Origin: Aquificota bacterium | Lineage (GTDB): Bacteria > Thermosulfidibacterota > Thermosulfidibacteria > Thermosulfidibacterales > Thermosulfidibacteraceae | Length of the DNA stretch: 19,931 nt | NCBI GenBank assembly: GCA_015494645.1 | Contig: WGAU01000050.1 | Location: 1-19,931 of the forward strand | Direction: 5' to 3' | In this document: in pieces, positions 1-6,391 of the stretch | Layout of the letters: each line of letters starts with the position of its first letter | How positions within the stretch are numbered: position 1 is the first letter of the stretch | The notes under the pieces: generated by a model | Database searches by the model: none | What the model was told of the DNA's origin: nothing | Seen by the model: only the letters and a program-made list of their open reading frames with translations | Translations under genes and position numbers: made by a program

Positions 1-748
1 AGTTAAAATTATAAGGTATTTCCACATGCAATTCCACGTGTAACTTGGTTCCCACATAATGGGCTCTTACATCATGGACTCCTAAAACATCCGGATGTTT
101 TAAAACCTCCTCTATTATTTCAGACAATATACCATACGGTGGAGCGCCTCCCGTAAGAAACTTCACATTTGTTTTTATGACATCCCAAGAAAGCTTACCG
201 AGCATAAGAGCCACAATTAGAGCAGCTAAAGAGTCACCATAAAAAAATCCAAATCTTTGGGCCAGAAGACCAACTACAACTACCACACTACTTAGAGCGT
301 CGCTTCTATGGTGATATGCATCTGCTATCAGTATTTGATTGTTAAACCGTTTACCAACGTGCAGGGCATACTGAGCCATAGCTTCCTTTGCCAAAACGGA
401 GCCCAAAGCAACGTATATTAACAAAGGATTCGGTTTCGGAAATGACTTACTAAACAAAGATAACAATGCGCCTTTTCCAATTTCATAAGATACTACCATC
501 AATACTTCTCCCAGCACAAAAGCAACGAGTGGCTCAAACCTTGCATGTCCAAAATGATGAGAACTGTCGGGGGGCTTGAGAGAAACTTTTAAGCCCCACA
601 AACCTATTACACTTGTTAAAACATCACTTAGAGAATGTATCCCGTCTGAAACCAAAGCCCTACTCTGATAAAGCATGCCCACTAAAAGTTTTATTAGAGA
701 TAAAATTACATTGCCTACTATGCTTATTAGAAGAGGTTTTACAAGCAC
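1..748 (-). CDS. Cation diffusion facilitator (CDF) metal exporter, 3' end missing
   Basis: Reading the minus strand gives 249 codons that run off the left edge, so the C-terminus is missing. CDF proteins are membrane antiporters that export divalent metals in exchange for protons. The sequence has the family's two metal-site motifs: SDGIHSLSD in helix 2 (His38, Asp42) and HHRSD in helix 5 (His146, Asp150). The resulting 2His/2Asp site is typical of zinc-type CDFs, although specificity is inferred. The cytoplasmic domain is present up to HVEIP near the edge. An in-frame TAA lies two codons before the chosen GTG start at 748, so the start cannot lie further upstream than that; the ribosome site is weak. 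It follows acr3 by 17 bp on the same strand and is probably the last visible gene of the ars operon. Family assignment is firm; start and metal are less so. Confidence 0.88.
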   Translation of the reverse strand, partial: MLVKPLLISIVGNVILSLIKLLVGMLYQSRALVSDGIHSLSDVLTSVIGLWGLKVSLKPPDSSHHFGHARFEPLVAFVLGEVLMVVSYEIGKGALLSLFSKSFPKPNPLLIYVALGSVLAKEAMAQYALHVGKRFNNQILIADAYHHRSDALSSVVVVVGLLAQRFGFFYGDSLAALIVALMLGKLSWDVIKTNVKFLTGGAPPYGILSEIIEEVLKHPDVLGVHDVRAHYVGTKLHVELHVEIPYNFN

Positions 749-765
749 TTCTTATTATCCATTAT

Positions 766-1806
766 CTAAGCTTGAAACAGCTTCTTCCTAAAAAACAAAG
801 CCACATTTACCAAGCTTATCATGACAGGCACTTCAATAAGAGGCCCGATCACTGCTGCGAAAGCTTCTCCAGAGTTTATACCGAAAATTGCGACACACAC
901 TGCTATAGCAAGTTCAAAATTATTGCTTGCAGCGGTGAATGCTACGGTTGTAGTCACAGGATAATCAGCCCCAACAGACTTCCCCATAAAGAAAGAAACA
1001 AGAAACATTATAACGAAGTAGCACAAAAGGGGTATAGCTACTCTAACCACATCCAGAGGCAACTCTACAATATATTCTCCTTTTAGAGAAAACATCACTA
1101 TGATAGTAAACAACAGAGCTATGAGTGTAATGGGACTGATTTTTGGTATAAACTGCTGTTCATACCACTCCTTACCCTTGAGCTTTATAAGAGAAAACCT
1201 TGTAATAACCCCGCCAATAAACGGAATGCCCAAGTATATGAATACGCTATTTGCCACTTCAGCCATTGAAATATGAACCTCAACCCCCTTAAGGTTAAAC
1301 AGCGGCGGTAGAAGCGTTACAAAGACATAGGCATACACCGAGTAAAAGAGGACTTGAAATACAGAGTTAAAAGCTACTAAAGCCGCCGCATACTCAGCAT
1401 CTCCATCGGCTAAGTCGTTCCACACGATCACCATAGCTATGCACCTTGCCAAACCTATCATTATTAAACCGATCATGTATTCCGGATAGTTCCTCAAAAA
1501 GATAATGGCCAGTAAAAACATAAGAATAGGACCGATAATCCAATTCTGGATAAGAGAGATAGCCAGAATTTTGATATCTTTAAAAACCTTTCCTATCTCC
1601 TCATACTTAACCTTTGCCAGAGGTGGGTACATCATTAGGATCAAACCTACGGCAATGAGAATGTTTGTTGTTCCTATCTGAAACTTCGCCCAAAATTTAT
1701 TGATGCCGGGCCATAGATATCCCAGTCCCACTCCAACCACCATTGCAAGAAAGATCCACAAAGTTAGAAATCTGCTCAGAAAATCCAATCTCTTAGCTTT
1801 AGGCAT
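766..1806 (-). CDS. acr3: ACR3-family arsenite efflux permease
   Basis: A 346-residue integral membrane protein of the bile acid/arsenite transporter (BART) superfamily that expels As(III), and sometimes antimonite, across the cytoplasmic membrane. About ten hydrophobic segments are visible. Two ACR3 hallmarks are present: the essential cysteine in GLARCIAMV (Cys122) and the late conserved glutamate in GPLIEVPVM (Glu325). Length matches the family (about 350). The ATG at 1806 has a GGGGGTG ribosome site about 6 bp upstream. It sits fifth in a minus-strand operon headed by arsR, which supports arsenite export as its role. No arsenate reductase (arsC) gene is visible next to it. Confidence 0.95.
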   Translation of the reverse strand: MPKAKRLDFLSRFLTLWIFLAMVVGVGLGYLWPGINKFWAKFQIGTTNILIAVGLILMMYPPLAKVKYEEIGKVFKDIKILAISLIQNWIIGPILMFLLAIIFLRNYPEYMIGLIMIGLARCIAMVIVWNDLADGDAEYAAALVAFNSVFQVLFYSVYAYVFVTLLPPLFNLKGVEVHISMAEVANSVFIYLGIPFIGGVITRFSLIKLKGKEWYEQQFIPKISPITLIALLFTIIVMFSLKGEYIVELPLDVVRVAIPLLCYFVIMFLVSFFMGKSVGADYPVTTTVAFTAASNNFELAIAVCVAIFGINSGEAFAAVIGPLIEVPVMISLVNVALFFRKKLFQA

Positions 1807-1836
1807 AATACACCCCCGAAAGACTTTGATATAAAA

Positions 1837-1855
1837 ACAGATGCTTTGGATCTGT
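1837..1855 (-). terminator. Small stem-loop with T-run between thioredoxin gene and acr3
   Basis: ACAGAT and ATCTGT form a 6-bp stem around a 7-base loop. On the minus strand this is followed by TTTTTATAT. The stem is short and AT-rich, so at most it would be a weak terminator or attenuator that lowers acr3 and CDF expression relative to upstream genes. It may be chance. Confidence 0.3.
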
Positions 1856-1869
1856 CTTAACTTACAGTT

Positions 1870-2109
1870 CTATTGTTGCAGAATCCTTTTTGCCTCTTCC
1901 ACCGAAAGGAGTTTCCCTTGAGAAACCACTTTGCCATCAATCCACAAAGCAGGTGTCCCCATTACCCCGTGGGCAACAATCTCTTTGATGTCTTCCACCT
2001 TCTCTATCTCTGCAGAGATACCGAGCTCTTCCACAGCTTTCTTAACGTTCTCATACAAAGCATTGCATTTGGCGCATCCCATGCCGAGCACTTTTATCTT
2101 CTTTGCCAT
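1870..2109 (-). CDS. Small thioredoxin-fold CxxC protein (redox-active disulfide protein family)
   Basis: A 79-residue single-domain thioredoxin/glutaredoxin-like protein. The active site is GMGCAKCNALY (Cys12, Cys15), and the conserved cis-proline loop appears as GTPALWIDGK. It resembles the small archaeal/thermophile disulfide proteins of the MTH895/TM0996 type. A longer reading starting at 2163 is possible, but the ATG at 2109 is preferred. It has GGAGG six bases upstream, the protein then begins directly with the first beta strand, and it starts 2 bp after the stop of the preceding gene. Such proteins often sit next to ArsP/YraQ-type permeases. Here it may supply reducing power for metalloid handling, for example in place of a missing ArsC partner, but that is inference. 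Confidence 0.85.
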   Translation of the reverse strand: MAKKIKVLGMGCAKCNALYENVKKAVEELGISAEIEKVEDIKEIVAHGVMGTPALWIDGKVVSQGKLLSVEEAKRILQQ

Positions 2110-2111
2110 AT

Positions 2112-2540
2112 CTAACCTCCGCTTCTTTGTTGCAGCAGATAGTTTGTAGCCATAAGGGGACATATGTCATAGACCACATCAATGCTATTTTCGTTGCAGT
2201 AGGCTAATATCTCATCGTTCCACGTTTCAGGTGGCAGCCATAACCTTGGCAGGCCAAGTTCTTTGCACGCTTCTGCGACCTTGGCAGATATCTTGGGAGA
2301 CACTATGGCTATTACCACATCCGGTTTTTCATCAAGATCTTTCAAAGATGGATAGCATTTTAAACCCACCACCTCTTCATACTTGGGATTTACAGGAATA
2401 ACATTGAATCCGGCCTCTTTAAGGGTTTTTGCGTATTTGTAGCCGTATTTCTCAGGATTGGTGTTGGCTCCAACAATGGCAAAGGTTCTGTAGGTCTTTA
2501 GCCAGCTCAACGCCTTTTCAAAGTTCTTTTCCATAGACAT
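2112..2540 (-). CDS. CoA-binding (Rossmann-like) domain protein, YccU type
   Basis: A 142-residue stand-alone CoA_binding_2 domain. The nucleotide loop FAIVGANTNPEKYG (residues about 21-34) is followed by the typical VIPVNPKY strand, the KPDVVIAIVSP segment, the LWLPPETW region and a final D-I-C-P segment. Homologues bind CoA or acyl-CoA in crystal structures, but their physiological role is unknown. Two start codons (ATG at 2540 and 2534) lie close together downstream of GGGAGGG. It is in the middle of the ars operon, 20 bp after the permease gene and 2 bp before the thioredoxin start, so it is surely co-transcribed. A CoA-binding protein is not a standard ars gene. The cysteines near its ends could matter for thiol chemistry. 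Confidence 0.85.
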   Translation of the reverse strand: MSMEKNFEKALSWLKTYRTFAIVGANTNPEKYGYKYAKTLKEAGFNVIPVNPKYEEVVGLKCYPSLKDLDEKPDVVIAIVSPKISAKVAEACKELGLPRLWLPPETWNDEILAYCNENSIDVVYDICPLMATNYLLQQRSGG

Positions 2541-2560
2541 TCCTCATCCCTCCCGTTTAT

Positions 2561-3841
2561 TTATGCAAACATACCAAACAACCATCCCGAGATGGTTGAT
2601 ATCACCACCACCAAGGTAACATAAGCTACGGTCTTTTTAGTGCCCAGAACCGACCTTATCACTAACATGTTGGGCAAAGAAACGGCAGGACCCGACAGAA
2701 GCAGAGCAAGAGCGGGACCCTTTCCCATTCCAGCACCCATCAGCCCCTGAAGAATAGGCACCTCCGTTAAAGTGGCAAAATACATGAAAGCCCCCACGAT
2801 AGACGCAAAGAAGTTGGAAATTATAGAATTTCCTCCCACCACCGATGCCACATACTTTGATGGGATGAATCCTTCGCTTCCGGGACGTCCCAAAAGGAAG
2901 CCTGCCACAAGAACTCCCGCAAAAAGAAGGGGCAAAATCTGCTTGGCAAGCCAGTAAGAAGACTCAAGCCAGCTTCTTGCCTCTCCTCCCGTAAAATAAA
3001 GGGCGAAAGACAACACAATAACACCTGCAAGAAACGCTATCTCAACATGTCCGAAGAGAAGCTTCGCTATCCCTGCTGCCAAGACCACTCCTGCAAGCCA
3101 GCCCAAACCAACATTGAACATAACCTTCAGTTGAATCAAAAGAAGCAGCACAAAAGCAGACACAATATACCACTTCAAACTCCATATCTTTCCCCATACA
3201 CCTTCTCCATGTCCCCAGGTAGCAAATACCAAGATGCCAACAAGGGTAGCCATAAACAGCGTGTTCTGCCATAAAGGACGTCCCTCAGCCACTTCAGTTT
3301 CTCCAAAAGTTTCCATGCGCAGGCTCTCTTCCCTTTTGAACAGAAACGCCATGGTAAGTCCTATGATGATACTTGCTCCCACGGCACCAACCGCCCTTGC
3401 CACGCCTATCTTCAAGCCCAAAACCCTTGCAGTAAGAACAATGGCAAGAATGTTTATGGCCGGGCCAGAATAGAGAAAGGTGGTGGCTGGACCTAAACCC
3501 GCCCCTCTCATGTATATGCTTGCAAAAAGCGGTAGCACCGTGCAGGAGCAAACAGCCAAAATGGTTCCCGAAACCGAAGCCACAGAATAGGCAACTGTCC
3601 TCGGTGCTTTAGGACCGAGATACCTCATAACGGCATCCTGAGATATGAACTCGCTGATGGCACCTGCTATGAAGAAGGCTGGAATAAGACATAATATAAC
3701 GTGTTCTTTTGCATACCAATGGGCAAGCAGTAAACCTTCTTTAGCTCCTGCAAGTATCCTTTCTTTGGACGGAAAGGAATAGAAGAACACAAACACTAAG
3801 AATCCAAGCAAGATATGTTTAACTTCCTTATCCCAATCCAT
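2561..3841 (-). CDS. Permease of the ArsP/YraQ (DUF318) family
   Basis: A 426-residue polytopic membrane protein. The first half has the family signature AVCSCTVLPLFASIYMRG (Cys98 and Cys100), followed by GLGPATTFLYSGPAINIL. The second half repeats the pattern with MGKGPALALLLSGPAVSLPN near residue 385, so two inverted-repeat bundles are visible. Some members (ArsP) export trivalent organoarsenicals such as methylarsenite; others have no known substrate. The ATG at 3841 was chosen over one at 3898 because AAGGAG lies seven bases upstream and the protein starts just before the first helix. It overlaps the end of arsR by 14 bp, which implies coupled translation. Context supports export of arsenic compounds, but the exact substrate is unproven, so no gene symbol is given. 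Confidence 0.88.
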   Translation of the reverse strand: MDWDKEVKHILLGFLVFVFFYSFPSKERILAGAKEGLLLAHWYAKEHVILCLIPAFFIAGAISEFISQDAVMRYLGPKAPRTVAYSVASVSGTILAVCSCTVLPLFASIYMRGAGLGPATTFLYSGPAINILAIVLTARVLGLKIGVARAVGAVGASIIIGLTMAFLFKREESLRMETFGETEVAEGRPLWQNTLFMATLVGILVFATWGHGEGVWGKIWSLKWYIVSAFVLLLLIQLKVMFNVGLGWLAGVVLAAGIAKLLFGHVEIAFLAGVIVLSFALYFTGGEARSWLESSYWLAKQILPLLFAGVLVAGFLLGRPGSEGFIPSKYVASVVGGNSIISNFFASIVGAFMYFATLTEVPILQGLMGAGMGKGPALALLLSGPAVSLPNMLVIRSVLGTKKTVAYVTLVVVISTISGWLFGMFA

Positions 3842-4199
3842 AACTTGCTCCTTTTCCACACTTTTTGAGTATTTCTTCTCTTCTCCTACTCTGTTCAAGT
3901 GCAGTCAATAGCTCTTCTATCTCTTCCTCTTCCCTAACTCTGCTTAGCACCATATCCAGTAGCTGCTTTAGCTTTGGCTCCTTGGGTTCAATCCAGTAAA
4001 TTTGGAAGTTCTCGCATTTTTTTGTTTTGAGAAAGCCAGCGTCCAGCAGCTTCTGCAGATGTCTTGTGATGGTGGGCTGGGACATATTCAGCACTTCTGC
4101 AAGCTCGCACACGCAGCAGGGACGCGCTGCTAACAGCATTAAGAGCTTTAGCCTTGTTTCATCTGCAACTGCTTTAAGACTTTTCACTATCTCTTTCAT
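3828..4199 (-). CDS. arsR: ArsR/SmtB-family metalloid-responsive repressor
   Basis: A 123-residue winged-helix repressor. The helix-turn-helix covers roughly residues 28-60 (CELAEVLNMSQPTITRHLQ). The start of the DNA-binding region carries a cysteine cluster RPCCVCELAEVL (Cys28, Cys29, Cys31), which matches the As(III)-binding CVC motif of classical ArsR; Cys62 is a further candidate ligand. In the family, As(III) or Sb(III) binding releases the repressor from the operator. It heads the operon of permease, CoA-binding protein, thioredoxin, acr3 and CDF. A promoter with an overlapping inverted repeat lies directly upstream, so autoregulation is very likely. No ribosome site precedes the ATG and the predicted transcript start is only a few bases upstream, so the mRNA may be leaderless. 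Confidence 0.93.
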   Translation of the reverse strand: MKEIVKSLKAVADETRLKLLMLLAARPCCVCELAEVLNMSQPTITRHLQKLLDAGFLKTKKCENFQIYWIEPKEPKLKQLLDMVLSRVREEEEIEELLTALEQSRRREEILKKCGKGASYGLG

Positions 4200-4209
4200 A
4201 GTGGTTATA

Positions 4210-4238
4210 AATATATAGCTATATGGCTATATAGTCAA
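4210..4238 (-). promoter_or_regulatory. arsR operon promoter
   Basis: On the minus strand TTGACT (4238-4233) and TATATT (4215-4210) are separated by exactly 17 bases, a good sigma-70-type promoter. Transcription should begin near 4203, about four bases before the arsR ATG at 4199. The spacer is filled by the inverted repeat described as the operator. Confidence 0.7.
4212..4233. promoter_or_regulatory. Probable ArsR operator (8-bp inverted repeat)
   Basis: TATATAGC (4212-4219) and GCTATATA (4226-4233) form a perfect inverted repeat around a 6-base centre, TATATG. It lies between and slightly over the -35 and -10 boxes of the arsR promoter, where bound repressor would block polymerase. This placement is typical for ArsR/SmtB operators. 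Binding itself is inferred. Confidence 0.6.
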
Positions 4239-4284
4239 TAATAATGCAATAATGAAAAGGCTCCTTTGTATAGAAAATGGAAAT

Positions 4285-4316
4285 TTGACCTATAGATCAC
4301 CTTTTGCTGCTATATA
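4285..4316 (+). promoter_or_regulatory. Promoter for the double-cubane reductase operon
   Basis: The plus strand has TGCTATATA at 4308-4316, an extended -10 element (TGn plus TATATA). A TTGACC box at 4285-4290 lies 20 bases upstream of the hexamer, which is longer than ideal, so the extended -10 probably does most of the work. Transcription would start near 4323. A GGGAGG ribosome site at 4332-4337 lies six bases before the ATG at 4344. The 9-mer GCTATATAG at 4309-4317 repeats the right half of the ArsR operator at 4226-4234. Confidence 0.45.
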
Positions 4317-4343
4317 GGGCATCAAAGAAGCGGGAGGGTATCA

Positions 4344-5618
4344 ATGGCGTATGAGGAGCTTTATAAAAAGCTGGATATGGACATAGAGAAGCATAATCAA
4401 CTGATGGAGATACTTGGACAGGTGTATCAGGAACTGTTTCTTTCCAGAAAGAACAGGCCCGAGGGAATGAACTATTTTGATGGAGTTATAGCAGAGATAC
4501 ACGGGAAGAGAATAGAGGAGCTTTTTGCTCTTAAAGAGCAGGGAAGAGCTCTGGTGGGGACCTTTTGTATCTTTGTTCCAGAGGAGATTGTAGTTGCGGC
4601 AAAGGGTGCGTGCTATGGGCTTTGTGGGGGTGCTCAGTTTTCTATACCTGAGGCGGAAGCACATCTTCCCAGAAATATCTGTCCGTTGATTAAATCAGCC
4701 TACGGGTTCAAGCTGCAGAGGACATGTCCCTACACCCAGCTTGCGGATGTTATATACGGGGAGACCACTTGTGAAGCAAAGAAAAAGACGTGGGAGTTGC
4801 TTTCCCAGTTGCACAGGGTTCACGTGATGCACATTCCTCACAAAAAGGAAACTTTGGAGAGAGAGCTTTGGAGGAAAGAGATAGAAAGGTTCAAGGTGGA
4901 GATAGAGGAACTTGCCGGCAATACGATCTCTTTTGAAAATCTAAAAGAAGGTATAGAAACGGTAAATGCCAAAAGAAATGCTATGAAAAGGCTTTACGAT
5001 CTCAGATGTAAGGATGGTGTTGTTTCCATAGCGGGACTTGATGCGCTTCTTGTGAATCAGATTTCTTTCTACGATGATCCTGTAAGATTTGCCCAGCAGG
5101 TGAACCAGCTATGTGATGAACTGGAGGAGAGAATAGAGAAGGGAATATCCGTTTTCCCTGAGGATGTTCCCAAAATACTGGTTTCCGGAACGCCTATGGC
5201 TCCTCCCAACTGGAAGCTTCACAGCATCATTGAACAGTCTGGAGCTGCGGTGGTTGCTGAAGAAGCATGTATAGGTGCGAGGTACTTTAGAGATAATGTT
5301 GATGTTAGTGGATGCGAGACCGTAGAGGATCTCATAGATGCCTTGCTGGAAAGGTATTTGAAGATAGACTGTGCATGTTTCACCCCCAATGACGAGAGAG
5401 TGGAGAATGTGATCAAAATGTGCAGGGAGAAGCGGGTTGACGGTGTGGTATATTATACCCTTTCCTTCTGCCATACCTACAATGTGGAGTCCAAAAAGGT
5501 TATGGATAGGCTAAAGGAGGAAGGTATCCCAGTGCTGAGAATAGAGACGGATTACTCTATGGAGGATGTGGAGCAGATCAGGACAAGGGTGGAGGCATTC
5601 ATAGAGACGTTAAGATGA
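4344..5618 (+). CDS. Double-cubane-cluster anaerobic reductase (DCCP; YjiM-like, HgdB/BcrC family)
   Basis: A 424-residue member of the 2-hydroxyacyl-CoA dehydratase/benzoyl-CoA reductase family. It is close to E. coli YjiM and the double-cubane cluster protein (DCCP) of Carboxydothermus, which holds an [Fe8S9] cluster and performs ATP-driven low-potential reductions. Diagnostic segments are GTFCIFVPEEI, HLPRNICPLIKSAYGF, TCPYTQLADVIYGETTC, EEACIGARY, DCACFTPNDERVENV, SFCHTYNVES and ETDYS. Candidate cluster-ligand cysteines are 75, 113, 128, 143, 309, 343, 345 and 376. Only one such subunit is encoded, with no partner paralogue and no CoA-transferase or dehydratase partner nearby. That favours DCCP over a two-subunit hydroxyacyl-CoA dehydratase. 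Its activator follows with an ATGA overlap. The physiological substrate of this group is unknown. Confidence 0.9.
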   Translation: MAYEELYKKLDMDIEKHNQLMEILGQVYQELFLSRKNRPEGMNYFDGVIAEIHGKRIEELFALKEQGRALVGTFCIFVPEEIVVAAKGACYGLCGGAQFSIPEAEAHLPRNICPLIKSAYGFKLQRTCPYTQLADVIYGETTCEAKKKTWELLSQLHRVHVMHIPHKKETLERELWRKEIERFKVEIEELAGNTISFENLKEGIETVNAKRNAMKRLYDLRCKDGVVSIAGLDALLVNQISFYDDPVRFAQQVNQLCDELEERIEKGISVFPEDVPKILVSGTPMAPPNWKLHSIIEQSGAAVVAEEACIGARYFRDNVDVSGCETVEDLIDALLERYLKIDCACFTPNDERVENVIKMCREKRVDGVVYYTLSFCHTYNVESKKVMDRLKEEGIPVLRIETDYSMEDVEQIRTRVEAFIETLR

Positions 5619-6376
5619 GTTTGTATCTGGGTATAGATGCGGGATCTACTTATATAAAGGCTGCCTGGCTGAACCACAGTTTAGAGATAAAGAGATTAGA
5701 GGTTGTCCCTACCCATGCCGACTTTGAGAGGGTTGTGTCTCGCTTTCTTGAATTTGAACATAGCAGCGCCGTTGCCACAGGCTACTGTAGAAAGAGACTT
5801 TCTGCCCTCTTTGGCGTGAAGGATATAAGCGAGATAAAGGCCCACGCCAGAGGAGCGCAGCTTCTGTTTCCCGGTGTGAGGACTGTAATAGATGTTGGGG
5901 GACAGGACAGCAAGGTGATAAGGACTGATGGCAAAGGTAGAGTGGTTGACTTTGTAATGAACGATAGGTGTGCTGCAGGCACCGGGAGGTTCTTGGAAAT
6001 AGCAGCTTTAAGGCTTGGAGTTTCTGTGGAGGCCCTTTCGGATCTTGCAAGTAAAAGCTCGGAGATAATAACCATATCTTCAATGTGTGTGGTTTTTGCT
6101 GAGACCGAAATCATATCTTTGTTAGCTCAAGGAACTTCCAAAGATGCCATAGCAAAGGCTGTTATAGATTCTGTGGCTACGAGAATTGCCTCAATGGTCA
6201 AGGGCTTTGGTCTGATGGACCCAGTGGTCTTTACAGGGGGGGCTGCTTTGTGTTCCTATCTTGTAGAAAGGCTTTCTCAGATATTAGGCTCGAAGCTGCT
6301 GACTTCCCATAGAGCTCAGTTTGCCGGTGCCATTGGCGCTGCTATTGAAGCTATGAATAGGAAAGGGAGCTCCTGA
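5615..6376 (+). CDS. ATP-dependent activator/reductase of the double-cubane protein (acyl-CoA dehydratase activase, HgdC/YjiL family)
   Basis: A 253-residue ASKHA-fold ATPase. It shows the phosphate 1 loop LGIDAGSTYIK (residues 5-15), the phosphate 2 loop VIDVGGQDSK (91-100) and the adenosine motif VFTGGAAL. Cys119 in NDRCAAGTGRF and Cys158 in SSMCVVFAE are the two cysteines that, from both monomers of the homodimer, hold the shared [4Fe-4S] cluster. In the family it hydrolyses ATP to push electrons into the double-cubane or dehydratase cluster. The ATG at 5615 overlaps the TGA of the upstream gene and no good ribosome site is seen, so translation is probably coupled to it. A strong hairpin follows, so this is a two-gene operon. 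Confidence 0.93.
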   Translation: MSLYLGIDAGSTYIKAAWLNHSLEIKRLEVVPTHADFERVVSRFLEFEHSSAVATGYCRKRLSALFGVKDISEIKAHARGAQLLFPGVRTVIDVGGQDSKVIRTDGKGRVVDFVMNDRCAAGTGRFLEIAALRLGVSVEALSDLASKSSEIITISSMCVVFAETEIISLLAQGTSKDAIAKAVIDSVATRIASMVKGFGLMDPVVFTGGAALCSYLVERLSQILGSKLLTSHRAQFAGAIGAAIEAMNRKGSS

Positions 6377-6389
6377 AGAGCTCCCTTTC
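6361..6389. terminator. Terminator hairpin between converging activase and pnp genes
   Basis: GAAAGGGAGCTC and GAGCTCCCTTTC form a perfect 12-bp stem around the five-base loop CTGAA. On the plus strand it is followed by TTTTAT, a good rho-independent terminator for the double-cubane operon. The stop codon of the activase gene lies in the loop. For the minus-strand pnp transcript the hairpin follows two bases past the stop but lacks a clear T-run, so it may act there mainly as a protective 3' hairpin. Confidence 0.8.
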
Positions 6390-6391
6390 TT

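Noticed and set aside
613..1086. A 157-codon open frame on the plus strand opposite acr3 and the CDF gene.
   Set aside because: It lies antisense to two clear transporter genes, has no ribosome site and its translation shows no known motif. It is a shadow frame.
4200..4343. The AT-rich repeats TATATAG in the arsR/reductase gap as a possible CRISPR or mobile-element remnant.
   Set aside because: The repeats are only 8-9 bp and are fully explained by promoter and operator elements; no repeat-spacer pattern exists.
4344..5618. Reading this gene as a two-subunit 2-hydroxyglutaryl-CoA or benzoyl-CoA reductase component.
   Set aside because: Only one subunit of this family is present and the sequence segments match YjiM/DCCP proteins better; no accompanying CoA-transferase or dehydratase partner is seen.
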